Shown here: positions 44,233 through 57,242 of the stretch, piece after piece
Layout: each line of letters starts with the position of its first letter
Numbering within the stretch: the first letter of the stretch is position 1
DNA from: Maratus speciosus
Taxonomy: Eukaryota > Arthropoda > Arachnida > Araneae > Salticidae
DNA: 64,000 bases
Direction: 5' to 3'
NCBI GenBank assembly: GCA_963932465.1
Contig: CAWVRF010001071.1
Span: forward strand, 62,001 to 126,000
Program-made: the position numbers and the translations under genes
The notes under the pieces: model-generated
The model's database searches: none
What the model was told of the DNA's origin: nothing
What the model saw: only the letters and a program-made list of their open reading frames with translations

Positions 44233-46834
44233 TATATTCAAGGAGTGCCTGATATAGATTGGTGCTGATTAGTTTTAGGTGTAAATAGTCCAGCAGGGGG
44301 CGCTGCTATGCTGCATCTTGCAGGATTTCCGCAATAGCTCTATCTCAAGCACTACTGCAAGGATTTTTTATAAAACGTCAGATTCAGTAACTCCTTGATA
44401 TGAGATGATGCTGTTTACGTTTAGGTGCAAATCGCCCAACAGATGGCGCTGCTACGCTGCATTTTACAGGATTTACACTATTTTTGCAGTAGCTCTATCT
44501 CAAAAACTAATGCAGACATTTTCATCAAACTTCGAATTCATTTAGTCCTTGATATGAAATTATGCTGACTACGTGTTGGTGCAAATCGGCCATTAGGTGG
44601 CGCTGCTGTGCTACATTTAGGACGATTTCCTCAATAGCTCTATCTCAAGAACTAATGCACGAATTTTCATCAAACTTCAGATTCAAGTATACCTTGATTA
44701 ATATTACTGCTGATTATGTGTTGGTGCAAATTGCTCAACAGGTGGCGCTGCTAAGCTGCATTTTTCATGATTTGCGCAATAGCTCTATCTCAAGAACTAA
44801 TGCACGAATTTTCTCCAAATTTTATATTCAGAAGACGTTGATATAAGATGATGATGATTAGGTTCTGGTGTAAATCATCTTGTATGTGGCGCTGCTATGC
44901 TGAATTTTGCTGGATTTTCACGATTTCAGCGACAGTCATACCGCAAGAATAATGCACGAATTTCATCTTTTTAGAATCCTTATGATAAGCATAGATTGCC
45001 ATTTAATTTAGGCAAAGTGATAACGAATTTTGAAGTATTGACATGTATGAGATAGAAGAAAGTATTAGGATTGGTACATCCGACTAGTTTTTCTTTGAAT
45101 AGGGCTGTAACATTATTGCAGACGTATAAAAAAGATAGTTGTTATAGTATACAAAATGTGTTGAAAAGCGCGCTATATCTATGCTGTATGCATAATTTTT
45201 CGTTCTTGTTGTTTTTTCTTTGAATAGGGTAGTAACATTACATCAGATGGACAAACAAGTAATAAAATTTAAAAAATATAAAAACCCGACTTAATAAAAG
45301 CCAACTATACGCGCAGATACGCGTGAAACACATAACCCTCCTTTTCAGTCGGGTAATAATAAAGTCTAATCGTTTTATAGATTGTTTTATTCGCTAGGTA
45401 TCAAATCTATCTTTAAATATTACTCCAATTTCAATCGAGGTACCGTGGCCGAGCGGTCTGAGGCGCTGTTAAAAGAAACCGGTCTTTTCGGATGCGTGGG
45501 TTCGAATCCCACCGCTGCCAAAATGAAGGTTTTGTTAGTAATATTCATTTTTTTCCCGTAAAAGCCAATAAATTATGCAGTTTCCATTTAAAGATTTCTT
45601 TTCGAGATATGCGAAATATTTTGGCGATAATTAAAATTCATTTCAGAAGAATAATTTTATTCCGCGTTCAAAGTGGCTGAATGAGGAAATTTAATTTTTA
45701 AATTATCATTTATTAAAATATTCAGAATCATAGGTTATTTTCAAACCCATGTTACAATAACAGAAGATTCTAACGGACATTTTTAAGGTAAAAAATAATC
45801 ACATGCTCTCAAATTGTGCATGCATTAGCGTAATCACGGGATGAACAGGTCCCGTGTTGCAATTCCGCGGTAAAACTTACTTATAAAAATACAGATACGC
45901 CAGATAATTGTATAAATAAATGAGTTTTTTTTTATGTTTAATTCTAATTTCTTTTAATAATATATTAAATTTAAAAAATCAAAAAACTCGACAGCGTAAA
46001 AAGCGAAATATTTAATTATTTCTCATCAATATGAAACTATTTTTTTATATTTCTTAATTTTTTTTTATTTACTTGTATTGATGACTTTTAAGTTGTGTTT
46101 AATTATTAGTTCCTATCTACAAACACTCTTTTGATGAGGCCTAAAGATGTCTATTATGAAGGTTAGAGTTACAGTAAATGTAGCGATTCAAAGTACACAA
46201 CTTCCATTTTTTATAATATTTAAACAAAGCTTCTGGCTACAAAATAGTCAATGAAACATCGTCTTCATTTTGAAAGTCCTGTCCAAGGATATGCCACTCA
46301 ATATGGTGCGTAAATTTTTTTTTCGTCTCTACCGCCATTTGTATTTTACGGCCGCCATTTTGAATTTATAAAAACAAATCTTATCCTATAACCATCGGAA
46401 GATTAAGACAAATCGATAGAAACCTCATTCATAAAAATCCATCCAGCCGTTGAGATGTTTCGAGGGTATAAAGAAATCCACATACACAGATACGCGTGAA
46501 ACACATAACCCTTCTTTTCAGTCGGGTAAAAAGATAGTTGTTATAGTATATTCAGAATGTGTTGGAAAGTGCGCTATAATCTATGCTGTATGCATAAATT
46601 TTCATTTTTTTTTTAATTTCTTCTATCTTTACTAGAAGAAAGTATTGGATTCATGAAAATTTTCGACTTCCGGTTTTTGACGGATTTACTCGTTTTAGGG
46701 ATCAGAGATTCCAAAAAACAAGTTTTTACAAAATGTCTGTCTGTGAGCCTGTTTCTCTGTCTGTCTGTCTTTACGTGACACAAATATTGTGGGCGTTCTA
46801 TCTCAAGAACTAATGCACGGAATTGAATAAAAAA
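44233..46834 (+). repeat. Unit 18 (type B)
   Basis: Shares 1060 T with unit 16 and 1032 A with its neighbours 17 and 19. Carries 1162 C, 1249 G and 1303 T. Confidence 0.98.
45439..45520 (+). tRNA. tRNA-Leu-like element, unit 18
   Basis: G42 form, identical to unit 3. Confidence 0.78.
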
Positions 46835-49436
46835 TATATTCAAGGAGTGCCTGATATAGATTGGTGCTGATTAGTTTTAGGTGTAAATAGTCCAGCAGGG
46901 GGCGCTGCTATGCTGCATCTTGCAGGATTTCCGCAATAGCTCTATCTCAAGCACTACTGCAAGGATTTTTTATAAAACGTCAGATTCAGTAACTCCTTGA
47001 TATGAGATGATGCTGTTTACGTTTAGGTGCAAATCGCCCAACAGATGGCGCTGCTACGCTGCATTTTACAGGATTTACACTATTTTTGCAGTAGCTCTAT
47101 CTCAAAAACTAATGCAGACATTTTCATCAAACTTCGAATTCATTTAGTCCTTGATATGAAATTATGCTGACTACGTGTTGGTGCAAATCGGCCATTAGGT
47201 GGCGCTGCTGTGCTACATTTAGGACGATTTCCTCAATAGCTCTATCTCAAGAACTAATGCACGAATTTTCATCAAACTTCAGATTCAAGTATACCTTGAT
47301 TAATATTACTGCTGATTATGTGTTGGTGCAAATTGCTCAACAGGTGGCGCTGCTAAGCTGCATTTTTCATGATTTGCGCAATAGCTCTATCTCAAGAACT
47401 AATGCACGAATTTTCTCCAAATTTTATATTCAGAAGACGTTGATATAAGATGATGATGATTAGGTTCTGGTGTAAATCATCTTGTATGTGGCGCTGCTAT
47501 GCTGAATTTTGCTGGATTTTCACGATTTCAGCGACAGTCATACCGCAAGAATAATGCACGAATTTCATCTTTTTAGAATCCTTATGATAAGCATAGATTG
47601 CCATTTAATTTAGGCAAAGTGATAACGAATTTTGAAGTATTGACATGTATGAGATAGAAGAAAGTATTAGGATTGGTACATCCGACTAGTTTTTCTTTGA
47701 ATAGGGCTGTAACATTATTGCAGACGTATAAAAAAGATAGTTGTTATAGTATACAAAATGTGTTGAAAAGCGCGCTATATCTATGCTGTATGCATAATTT
47801 TTCGTTCTTGTTGTTTTTTCTTTGAATAGGGTAGTAACATTACATCAGATGGACAAACAAGTAATAAAATTTAAAAAATATAAAAACCCGACTGAATAAA
47901 AGCCAACTATACGCGCAGATACGCGTGAAACACATAACCCTCCTTTTCAGTCGGGTAATAATAAAGTCTAATCGTTTTATAGATTGTTTTATTCGATAGG
48001 TATCAAATCTATCTTTAAATATTACTCCAATTTCAATCGAGGTACCGTGGCCGAGCGGTCTGAGGCGCTGTTAAAAGAAACCTGTCTTTTCGGATGCGTG
48101 GGTTCGAATCCCACCGCTGCCAAAATGAAGGTTTTGCTAGTAATATTCATTTTTTTCCCGTAAAAGCCAATAAATTATGCAGTTTCCATTTAAAGATTTC
48201 TTTTCGAGATATGCGAAATATTTTGGCGATAATTAAAATTCATTTCAGAAGAATAATTTTATTCCGCGTTCAAAGTGGCTGAATGAGGAAATTTAATTTT
48301 TAAATTATCATTTATTAAAATATTCAGAATCATAGGTTATTTTCAAACCCATGTTACAATAACAGAAGATTCTAACGGACATTTTTAAGGTAAAAAATAA
48401 TCACATGCTCTCAAATTGTGCATGCATTAGCGTAATCACGGGATGAACAGGTCCCGTGTTGCAATTCCGCGGTAAAACTTACTTATAAAAATACAGATAC
48501 GCCAGATAATTGTATAAATAAATGAGTTTTTTTTTATGTTTAATTCTAATTTCTTTTAATAATATATTAAATTTAAAAAATCAAAAAACTCGACAGCGTA
48601 AAAAGCGAAATATTTAATTATTTCTCATCAATATGAAACTATTTTTTTATATTTCTTAATTTTTTTTTATTTACTTGTATTGATGACTTTTAAGTTGTGT
48701 TTAATTATTAGTTCCTATCTACAAACACTCTTTTGATGAGGCCTAAAGATGTCTATTATGAAGGTTAGAGTTACAGTAAATGTAGCGATTCAAAGTACAC
48801 AACTTCCATTTTTTATAATATTTAAACAAAGCTTCTGGCTACAAAATAGTCAATGAAACATCGTCTTCATTTTGAAAGTCCTGTCCAAGGATATGCCACT
48901 CAATATGGTGCGTAAATTTTTTTTTCGTCTCTACCGCCATTTGTATTTTACGGCCGCCATTTTGAATTTATAAAAACAAATCTTATCCTATAACCATCGG
49001 AAGATTAAGACAAATCGATAGAAACCTCATTCATAAAAATCCATCCAGCCGTTGAGATGTTTCGAGGGTATAAAGAAATCCACATACACAGATACGCGTG
49101 AAACACATAACCCTTCTTTTCAGTCGGGTAAAAAGATAGTTGTTATAGTATATTCAGAATGTGTTGGAAAGTGCGCTATAATCTATGCTGTATGCATAAA
49201 TTTTCATTTTTTTTTTAATTTCTTCTATCTTTACTAGAAGAAAGTATTGGATTCATGAAAATTTTCGACTTCCGGTTTTTGACGGATTTACTCGTTTTAG
49301 GGATCAGAGATTCCAAAAAACAAGTTTTTACAAAATGTCTGTCTGTGAGCCTGTTTCTCTGTCTGTCTGTCTTTACGTGACACAAATATTGTGGGCGTTC
49401 TATCTCAAGAACTAATGCACGGAATTGAATAAAAAA
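46835..49436 (+). repeat. Unit 19 (type B)
   Basis: Same diagnostic states as unit 17, so 16-17 and 18-19 look like two copies of a dimer. Confidence 0.98.
48041..48122 (+). tRNA. tRNA-Leu-like element, unit 19
   Basis: T42 form, identical to unit 2. Confidence 0.78.
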
Positions 49437-52038
49437 TATATTCAAGGAGTGCCTGATATAGATTGGTGCTGATTAGTTTTAGGTGTAAATAGTCCAGCAG
49501 GGGGCGCTGCTATGCTGCATCTTGCAGGATTTCCGCAATAGCTCTATCTCAAGCACTACTGCAAGGATTTTTTATAAAACGTCAGATTCAGTAACTCCTT
49601 GATATGAGATGATGCTGTTTACGTTTAGGTGCAAATCGCCCAACAGATGGCGCTGCTACGCTGCATTTTACAGGATTTACACTATTTTTGCAGTAGCTCT
49701 ATCTCAAAAACTAATGCAGACATTTTCATCAAACTTCGAATTCATTTAGTCCTTGATATGAAATTATGCTGACTACGTGTTGGTGCAAATCGGCCATTAG
49801 GTGGCGCTGCTGTGCTACATTTAGGACGATTTCCTCAATAGCTCTATCTCAAGAACTAATGCACGAATTTTCATCAAACTTCAGATTCAAGTATACCTTG
49901 ATTAATATTACTGCTGATTATGTGTTGGTGCAAATTGCAAAACAGGTGGCGCTGCTAAGCTGCATTTTTCATGATTTGCGCAATAGCTCTATCTCAAGAA
50001 CTAATGCACGAATTTTCTCCAAATTTTATATTCAGAAGACGTTGATATAAGATGATGATGATTAGGTTCTGGTGTAAATCATCTTGTATGTGGCGCTGCT
50101 ATGCTGAATTTTGCTGGATTTTCACGATTTCAGCGACAGTCATACCGCAAGAATAATGCACGAATTTCATCTTTTTAGAATCCTTATGATAAGCATAGAT
50201 TGCCATTTAATTTAGGCAAAGTGATAACGAATTTTGAAGTATTGACATGTATGAGATAGAAGAAAGTATTAGGATTGGTACATCCGACTAGTTTTTCTTT
50301 GAATAGGGCTGTAACATTATTGCAGACGTATAAAAAAGATAGTTGTTATAGTATACAAAATGTGTTGAAAAGCGCGCTATATCTATGCTGTATGCATAAT
50401 TTTTCGTTCTTGTTGTTTTTTCTTTGAATAGGGTAGTAACATTACATCAGATGGACAAACAAGTAATAAAATTTAAAAAATATAAAAACCCGACTGAATA
50501 AAAGCCAACTATACGCGCAGATACGCGTGAAACACATAACCCTCCTTTTCAGTCGGGTAATAATAAAGTCTAATCGTTTTATAGATTGTTTTATTCGATA
50601 GGTATCAAATCTATCTTTAAATATTACTCCAATTTCAATCGAGGTACCGTGGCCGAGCGGTCTGAGGCGCTGTTAAAAGAAACCTGTCTTTTCGGATGCG
50701 TGGGTTCGAATCCCACCGCTGCCAAAATGAAGGTTTTGCTAGTAATATTCATTTTTTTCCCGTAAAAGCCAATAAATTATGCAGTTTCCATTTAAAGATT
50801 TCTTTTCGAGATATGCGAAATATTTTGGCGATAATTAAAATTCATTTCAGAAGAATAATTTTATTCCGCGTTCAAAGTGGCTGAATGAGGAAATTTAATT
50901 TTTAAATTATCATTTATTAAAATATTCAGAATCATAGGTTATTTTCAAACCCATGTTACAATAACAGAAGATTCTAACGGACATTTTTAAGGTAAAAAAT
51001 AATCACATGCTCTCAAATTGTGCATGCATTAGCGTAATCACGGGATGAACAGGTCCCGTGTTGCAATTCCGCGGTAAAACTTACTTATAAAAATACAGAT
51101 ACGCCAGATAATTGTATAAATAAATGAGTTTTTTTTTATGTTTAATTCTAATTTCTTTTAATAATATATTAAATTTAAAAAATCAAAAAACTCGACAGCG
51201 TAAAAAGCGAAATATTTAATTATTTCTCATCAATATGAAACTATTTTTTTATATTTCTTAATTTTTTTTTATTTACTTGTATTGATGACTTTTAAGTTGT
51301 GTTTAATTATTAGTTCCTATCTACAAACACTCTTTTGATGAGGCCTAAAGATGTCTATTATGAAGGTTAGAGTTACAGTAAATGTAGCGATTCAAAGTAC
51401 ACAACTTCCATTTTTTATAATATTTAAACAAAGCTTCTGGCTACAAAATAGTCAATGAAACATCGTCTTCATTTTGAAAGTCCTGTCCAAGGATATGCCA
51501 CTCAATATGGTGCGTAAATTTTTTTTTCGTCTCTACCGCCATTTGTATTTTACGGCCGCCATTTTGAATTTATAAAAACAAATCTTATCCTATAACCATC
51601 GGAAGATTAAGACAAATCGATAGAAACCTCATTCATAAAAATCCATCCAGCCGTTGAGATGTTTCGAGGGTATAAAGAAATCCACATACACAGATACGCG
51701 TGAAACACATAACCCTTCTTTTCAGTCGGGTAAAAAGATAGTTGTTATAGTATATTCAGAATGTGTTGGAAAGTGCGCTATAATCTATGCTGTATGCATA
51801 AATTTTCATTTTTTTTTTAATTTCTTCTATCTTTACTAGAAGAAAGTATTGGATTCATGAAAATTTTCGACTTCCGGTTTTTGACGGATTTACTCGTTTT
51901 AGGGATCAGAGATTCCAAAAAACAAGTTTTTACAAAATGTCTGTCTGTGAGCCTGTTTCTCTGTCTGTCTGTCTTTACGTGACACAAATATTGTGGGCGT
52001 TCTATCTCAAGAACTAATGCACGGAATTGAATAAAAAA
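49437..52038 (+). repeat. Unit 20 (type B)
   Basis: Like unit 19, plus an adjacent double substitution (TC to AA at unit positions 503-504) shared only with unit 21. Confidence 0.98.
50643..50724 (+). tRNA. tRNA-Leu-like element, unit 20
   Basis: T42 form, identical to unit 2. Confidence 0.78.
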
Positions 52039-54640
52039 TATATTCAAGGAGTGCCTGATATAGATTGGTGCTGATTAGTTTTAGGTGTAAATAGTCCAGC
52101 AGGGGGCGCTGCTATGCTGCATCTTGCAGGATTTCCGCAATAGCTCTATCTCAAGCACTACTGCAAGGATTTTTTATAAAACGTCAGATTCAGTAACTCC
52201 TTGATATGAGATGATGCTGTTTACGTTTAGGTGCAAATCGCCCAACAGATGGCGCTGCTACGCTGCATTTTACAGGATTTACACTATTTTTGCAGTAGCT
52301 CTATCTCAAAAACTAATGCAGACATTTTCATCAAACTTCGAATTCATTTAGTCCTTGATATGAAATTATGCTGACTACGTGTTGGTGCAAATCGGCCATT
52401 AGGTGGCGCTGCTGTGCTACATTTAGGACGATTTCCTCAATAGCTCTATCTCAAGAACTAATGCACGAATTTTCATCAAACTTCAGATTCAAGTATACCT
52501 TGATTAATATTACTGCTGATTATGTGTTGGTGCAAATTGCAAAACAGGTGGCGCTGCTAAGCTGCATTTTTCATGATTTGCGCAATAGCTCTATCTCAAG
52601 AACTAATGCACGAATTTTCTCCAAATTTTATATTCAGAAGACGTTGATATAAGATGATGATGATTAGGTTCTGGTGTAAATCATCTTGTATGTGGCGCTG
52701 CTATGCTGAATTTTGCTGGATTTTCACGATTTCAGCGACAGTCATACCGCAAGAATAATGCACGAATTTCATCTTTTTAGAATCCTTATGATAAGCATAG
52801 ATTGCCATTTAATTTAGGCAAAGTGATAACGAATTTTGAAGTATTGACATGTATGAGATAGAAGAAAGTATTAGGATTGGTACATCCGACTAGTTTTTCT
52901 TTGAATAGGGCTGTAACATTATTGCAGACGTATAAAAAAGATAGTTGTTATAGTATACAAAATGTGTTGAAAAGCGCGCTATATCTATGCTGTATGCATA
53001 ATTTTTCGTTCTTGTTGTTTTTTCTTTGAATAGGGTAGTAACATTACATCAGATGGACAAACAAGTAATAAAATTTAAAAAATATAAAAACCCGACTGAA
53101 TAAAAGCCAACTATACGCGCAGATACGCGTGAAACACATAACCCTCCTTTTCAGTCGGGTAATAATAAAGTCTAATCGTTTTATAGATTGTTTTATTCGA
53201 TAGGTATCAAATCTATCTTTAAATATTACTCCAATTTCAGTCGAGGTACCGTGGCCGAGCGGTCTGAGGCGCTGTTAAAAGAAACCTGTCTTTTCGGATG
53301 CGTGGGTTCGAATCCCACCGCTGCCAAAATGAAGGTTTTGCTAGTAATATTCATTTTTTTCCCGTAAAAGCCAATAAATTATGCAGTTTCCATTTAAAGA
53401 TTTCTTTTCGAGATATGCGAAATATTTTGGCGATAATTAAAATTCATTTCAGAAGAATAATTTTATTCCGCGTTCAAAGTGGCTGAATGAGGAAATTTAA
53501 TTTTTAAATTATCATTTATTAAAATATTCAGAATCATAGGTTATTTTCAAACCCATGTTACAATAACAGAAGATTCTAACGGACATTTTTAAGGTAAAAA
53601 ATAATCACATGCTCTCAAATTGTGCATGCATTAGCGTAATCACGGGATGAACAGGTCCCGTGTTGCAATTCCGCGGTAAAACTTACTTATAAAAATACAG
53701 ATACGCCAGATAATTGTATAAATAAATGAGTTTTTTTTTATGTTTAATTCTAATTTCTTTTAATAATATATTAAATTTAAAAAATCAAAAAACTCGACAG
53801 CGTAAAAAGCGAAATATTTAATTATTTCTCATCAATATGAAACTATTTTTTTATATTTCTTAATTTTTTTTTATTTACTTGTATTGATGACTTTTAAGTT
53901 GTGTTTAATTATTAGTTCCTATCTACAAACACTCTTTTGATGAGGCCTAAAGATGTCTATTATGAAGGTTAGAGTTACAGTAAATGTAGCGATTCAAAGT
54001 ACACAACTTCCATTTTTTATAATATTTAAACAAAGCTTCTGGCTACAAAATAGTCAATGAAACATCGTCTTCATTTTGAAAGTCCTGTCCAAGGATATGC
54101 CACTCAATATGGTGCGTAAATTTTTTTTTCGTCTCTACCGCCATTTGTATTTTACGGCCGCCATTTTGAATTTATAAAAACAAATCTTATCCTATAACCA
54201 TCGGAAGATTAAGACAAATCGATAGAAACCTCATTCATAAAAATCCATCCAGCCGTTGAGATGTTTCGAGGGTATAAAGAAATCCACATACACAGATACG
54301 CGTGAAACACATAACCCTTCTTTTCAGTCGGGTAAAAAGATAGTTGTTATAGTATATTCAGAATGTGTTGGAAAGTGCGCTATAATCTATGCTGTATGCA
54401 TAAATTTTCATTTTTTTTTTAATTTCTTCTATCTTTACTAGAAGAAAGTATTGGATTCATGAAAATTTTCGACTTCCGGTTTTTGACGGATTTACTCGTT
54501 TTAGGGATCAGAGATTCCAAAAAACAAGTTTTTACAAAATGTCTGTCTGTGAGCCTGTTTCTCTGTCTGTCTGTCTTTACGTGACACAAATATTGTGGGC
54601 GTTCTATCTCAAGAACTAATGCACGGAATTGAATAAAAAA
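52039..54640 (+). repeat. Unit 21 (type B)
   Basis: Like unit 20, including the 503-504 double change. A private G at 1202 lies 5 bp upstream of the tRNA-like element. Confidence 0.98.
53245..53326 (+). tRNA. tRNA-Leu-like element, unit 21
   Basis: T42 form, identical to unit 2. The 5' flank has a private A to G change 5 bp before the first base. Confidence 0.78.
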
Positions 54641-57242
54641 TATATTCAAGGAGTGCCTGATATAGATTGGTGCTGATTAGTTTTAGGTGTAAATAGTCCA
54701 GCAGGGGGCGCTGCTATGCTGCATCTTGCAGGATTTCCGCAATAGCTCTATCTCAAGCACTACTGCAAGGATTTTTTATAAAACGTCAGATTCAGTAACT
54801 CCTTGATATGAGATGATGCTGTTTACGTTTAGGTGCAAATCGCCCAACAGATGGCGCTGCTACGCTGCATTTTACAGGATTTACACTATTTTTGCAGTAG
54901 CTCTATCTCAAAAACTAATGCAGACATTTTCATCAAACTTCGAATTCATTTAGTCCTTGATATGAAATTATGCTGACTACGTGTTGGTGCAAATCGGCCA
55001 TTAGGTGGCGCTGCTGTGCTACATTTAGGACGATTTCCTCAATAGCTCTATCTCAAGAACTAATGCACGAATTTTCATCAAACTTCAGATTCAAGTATAC
55101 CTTGATTAATATTACTGCTGATTATGTGTTGGTGCAAATTGCTCAACAGGTGGCGCTGCTAAGCTGCATTTTTCATGATTTGCGCAATAGCTCTATCTCA
55201 AGAACTAATGCACGAATTTTCTCCAAATTTTATATTCAGAAGACGTTGATATAAGATGATGATGATTAGGTTCTGGTGTAAATCATCTTGTATGTGGCGC
55301 TGCTATGCTGAATTTTGCTGGATTTTCACGATTTCAGCGACAGTCATACCGCAAGAATAATGCACGAATTTCATCTTTTTAGAATCCTTATGATAAGCAT
55401 AGATTGCCATTTAATTTAGGCAAAGTGATAACGAATTTTGAAGTATTGACATGTATGAGATAGAAGAAAGTATTAGGATTGGTACATCCGACTAGTTTTT
55501 CTTTGAATAGGGCTGTAACATTATTGCAGACGTATAAAAAAGATAGTTGTTATAGTATACAAAATGTGTTGAAAAGCGCGCTATATCTATGCTGTATGCA
55601 TAATTTTTCGTTCTTGTTGTTTTTTCTTTGAATAGGGTAGTAACATTACATCAGATGGACAAACAAGTAATTAAATTTAAAAAATATAAAAACCCGACTG
55701 AATAAAAGCCAACTATACGCGCAGATACGCGTGAAACACATAACCCTCCTTTTCAGTCGGGTAATAATAAAGTCTAATCGTTTTATAGATTGTTTTATTC
55801 GCTAGGTATCAAATCTATCTTTAAATATTACTCCAATTTCAATCGAGGTACCGTGGCCGAGCGGTCTGAGGCGCTGTTAAAAGAAACCGGTCTTTTCGGA
55901 TGCGTGGATTCGAATCCCACCGCTGCCAAAATGAAGGTTTTGTTAGTAATATTCATTTTTTTCCCGTAAAAGCCAATAAATTATGCAGTTTCCATTTAAA
56001 GATTTCTTTTCGAGATATGCGAAATATTTTGGCGATAATTAAAATTCATTTCAGAAGAATAATTTTATTCCGCGTTCAAAGTGGCTGAATGAGGAAATTT
56101 AATTTTTAAATTATCATTTATTAAAATATTCAGAATCATAGGTTATTTTCAAACCCATGTTACAATAACAGAAGATTCTAACGGACATTTTTAAGGTAAA
56201 AAATAATCACATGCTCTCAAATTGTGCATGCATTAGCGTAATCACGGGATGAACAGGTCCCGTGTTGCAATTCCGCGGTAAAACTTACTTATAAAAATAC
56301 AGATACGCCAGATAATTGTATAAATAAATGAGTTTTTTTTTATGTTTAATTCTAATTTCTTTTAATAATATATTAAATTTAAAAAATCAAAAAACTCGAC
56401 AGCGTAAAAAGCGAAATATTTAATTATTTCTCATCAATATGAAACTATTTTTTTATATTTCTTAATTTTTTTTTATTTACTTGTATTGATGACTTTTAAG
56501 TTGTGTTTAATTATTAGTTCCTATCTACAAACACTCTTTTGATGAGGCCTAAAGATGTCTATTATGAAGGTTAGAGTTACAGTAAATGTAGCGATTCAAA
56601 GTACACAACTTCCATTTTTTATAATATTTAAACAAAGCTTCTGGCTACAAAATAGTCAATGAAACATCGTCTTCATTTTGAAAGTCCTGTCCAAGGATAT
56701 GCCACTCAATATGGTGCGTAAATTTTTTTTTCGTCTCTACCGCCATTTGTATTTTACGGCCGCCATTTTGAATTTATAAAAACAAATCTTATCCTATAAC
56801 CATCGGAAGATTAAGACAAATCGATAGAAACCTCATTCATAAAAATCCATCCAGCCGTTGAGATGTTTCGAGGGTATAAAGAAATCCACATACACAGATA
56901 CGCGTGAAACACATAACCCTTCTTTTCAGTCGGGTAAAAAGATAGTTGTTATAGTATATTCAGAATGTGTTGGAAAGTGCGCTATAATCTATGCTGTATG
57001 CATAAATTTTCATTTTTTTTTTAATTTCTTCTATCTTTACTAGAAGAAAGTATTGGATTCATGAAAATTTTCGACTTCCGGTTTTTGACGGATTTACTCG
57101 TTTTAGGGATCAGAGATTCCAAAAAACAAGTTTTTACAAAATGTCTGTCTGTGAGCCTGTTTCTCTGTCTGTCTGTCTTTACGTGACACAAATATTGTGG
57201 GCGTTCTATCTCAAGAACTAATGCACGGAATTGAATAAAAAA
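54641..57242 (+). repeat. Unit 22 (type B)
   Basis: Returns to 1032 T, 1162 C, 1249 G and 1303 T. A private A at 1268 damages the B box of its tRNA-like element. Confidence 0.98.
55847..55928 (+). tRNA. tRNA-Leu-like element, unit 22, B box damaged
   Basis: G42 form with a private G to A change at position 53. It breaks the last T-stem pair and turns the B box from GGTTCGAATCC into GATTCGAATCC. It is the only one of 25 copies with a B-box change, so this copy is the least likely to bind TFIIIC. Confidence 0.76.

Larger units (their letters stand above)
39029..49436 (+). repeat. Second higher-order dimer, units 16-17 and 18-19
   Basis: Units 16 and 18 share T at 1060 with 1162 C, 1249 G and 1303 T. 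Units 17 and 19 share 1162 A, 1249 T and 1303 C. The A at 1032 is present in 17, 18 and 19 but not in 16, so the second dimer is not an exact copy of the first. Confidence 0.7.
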
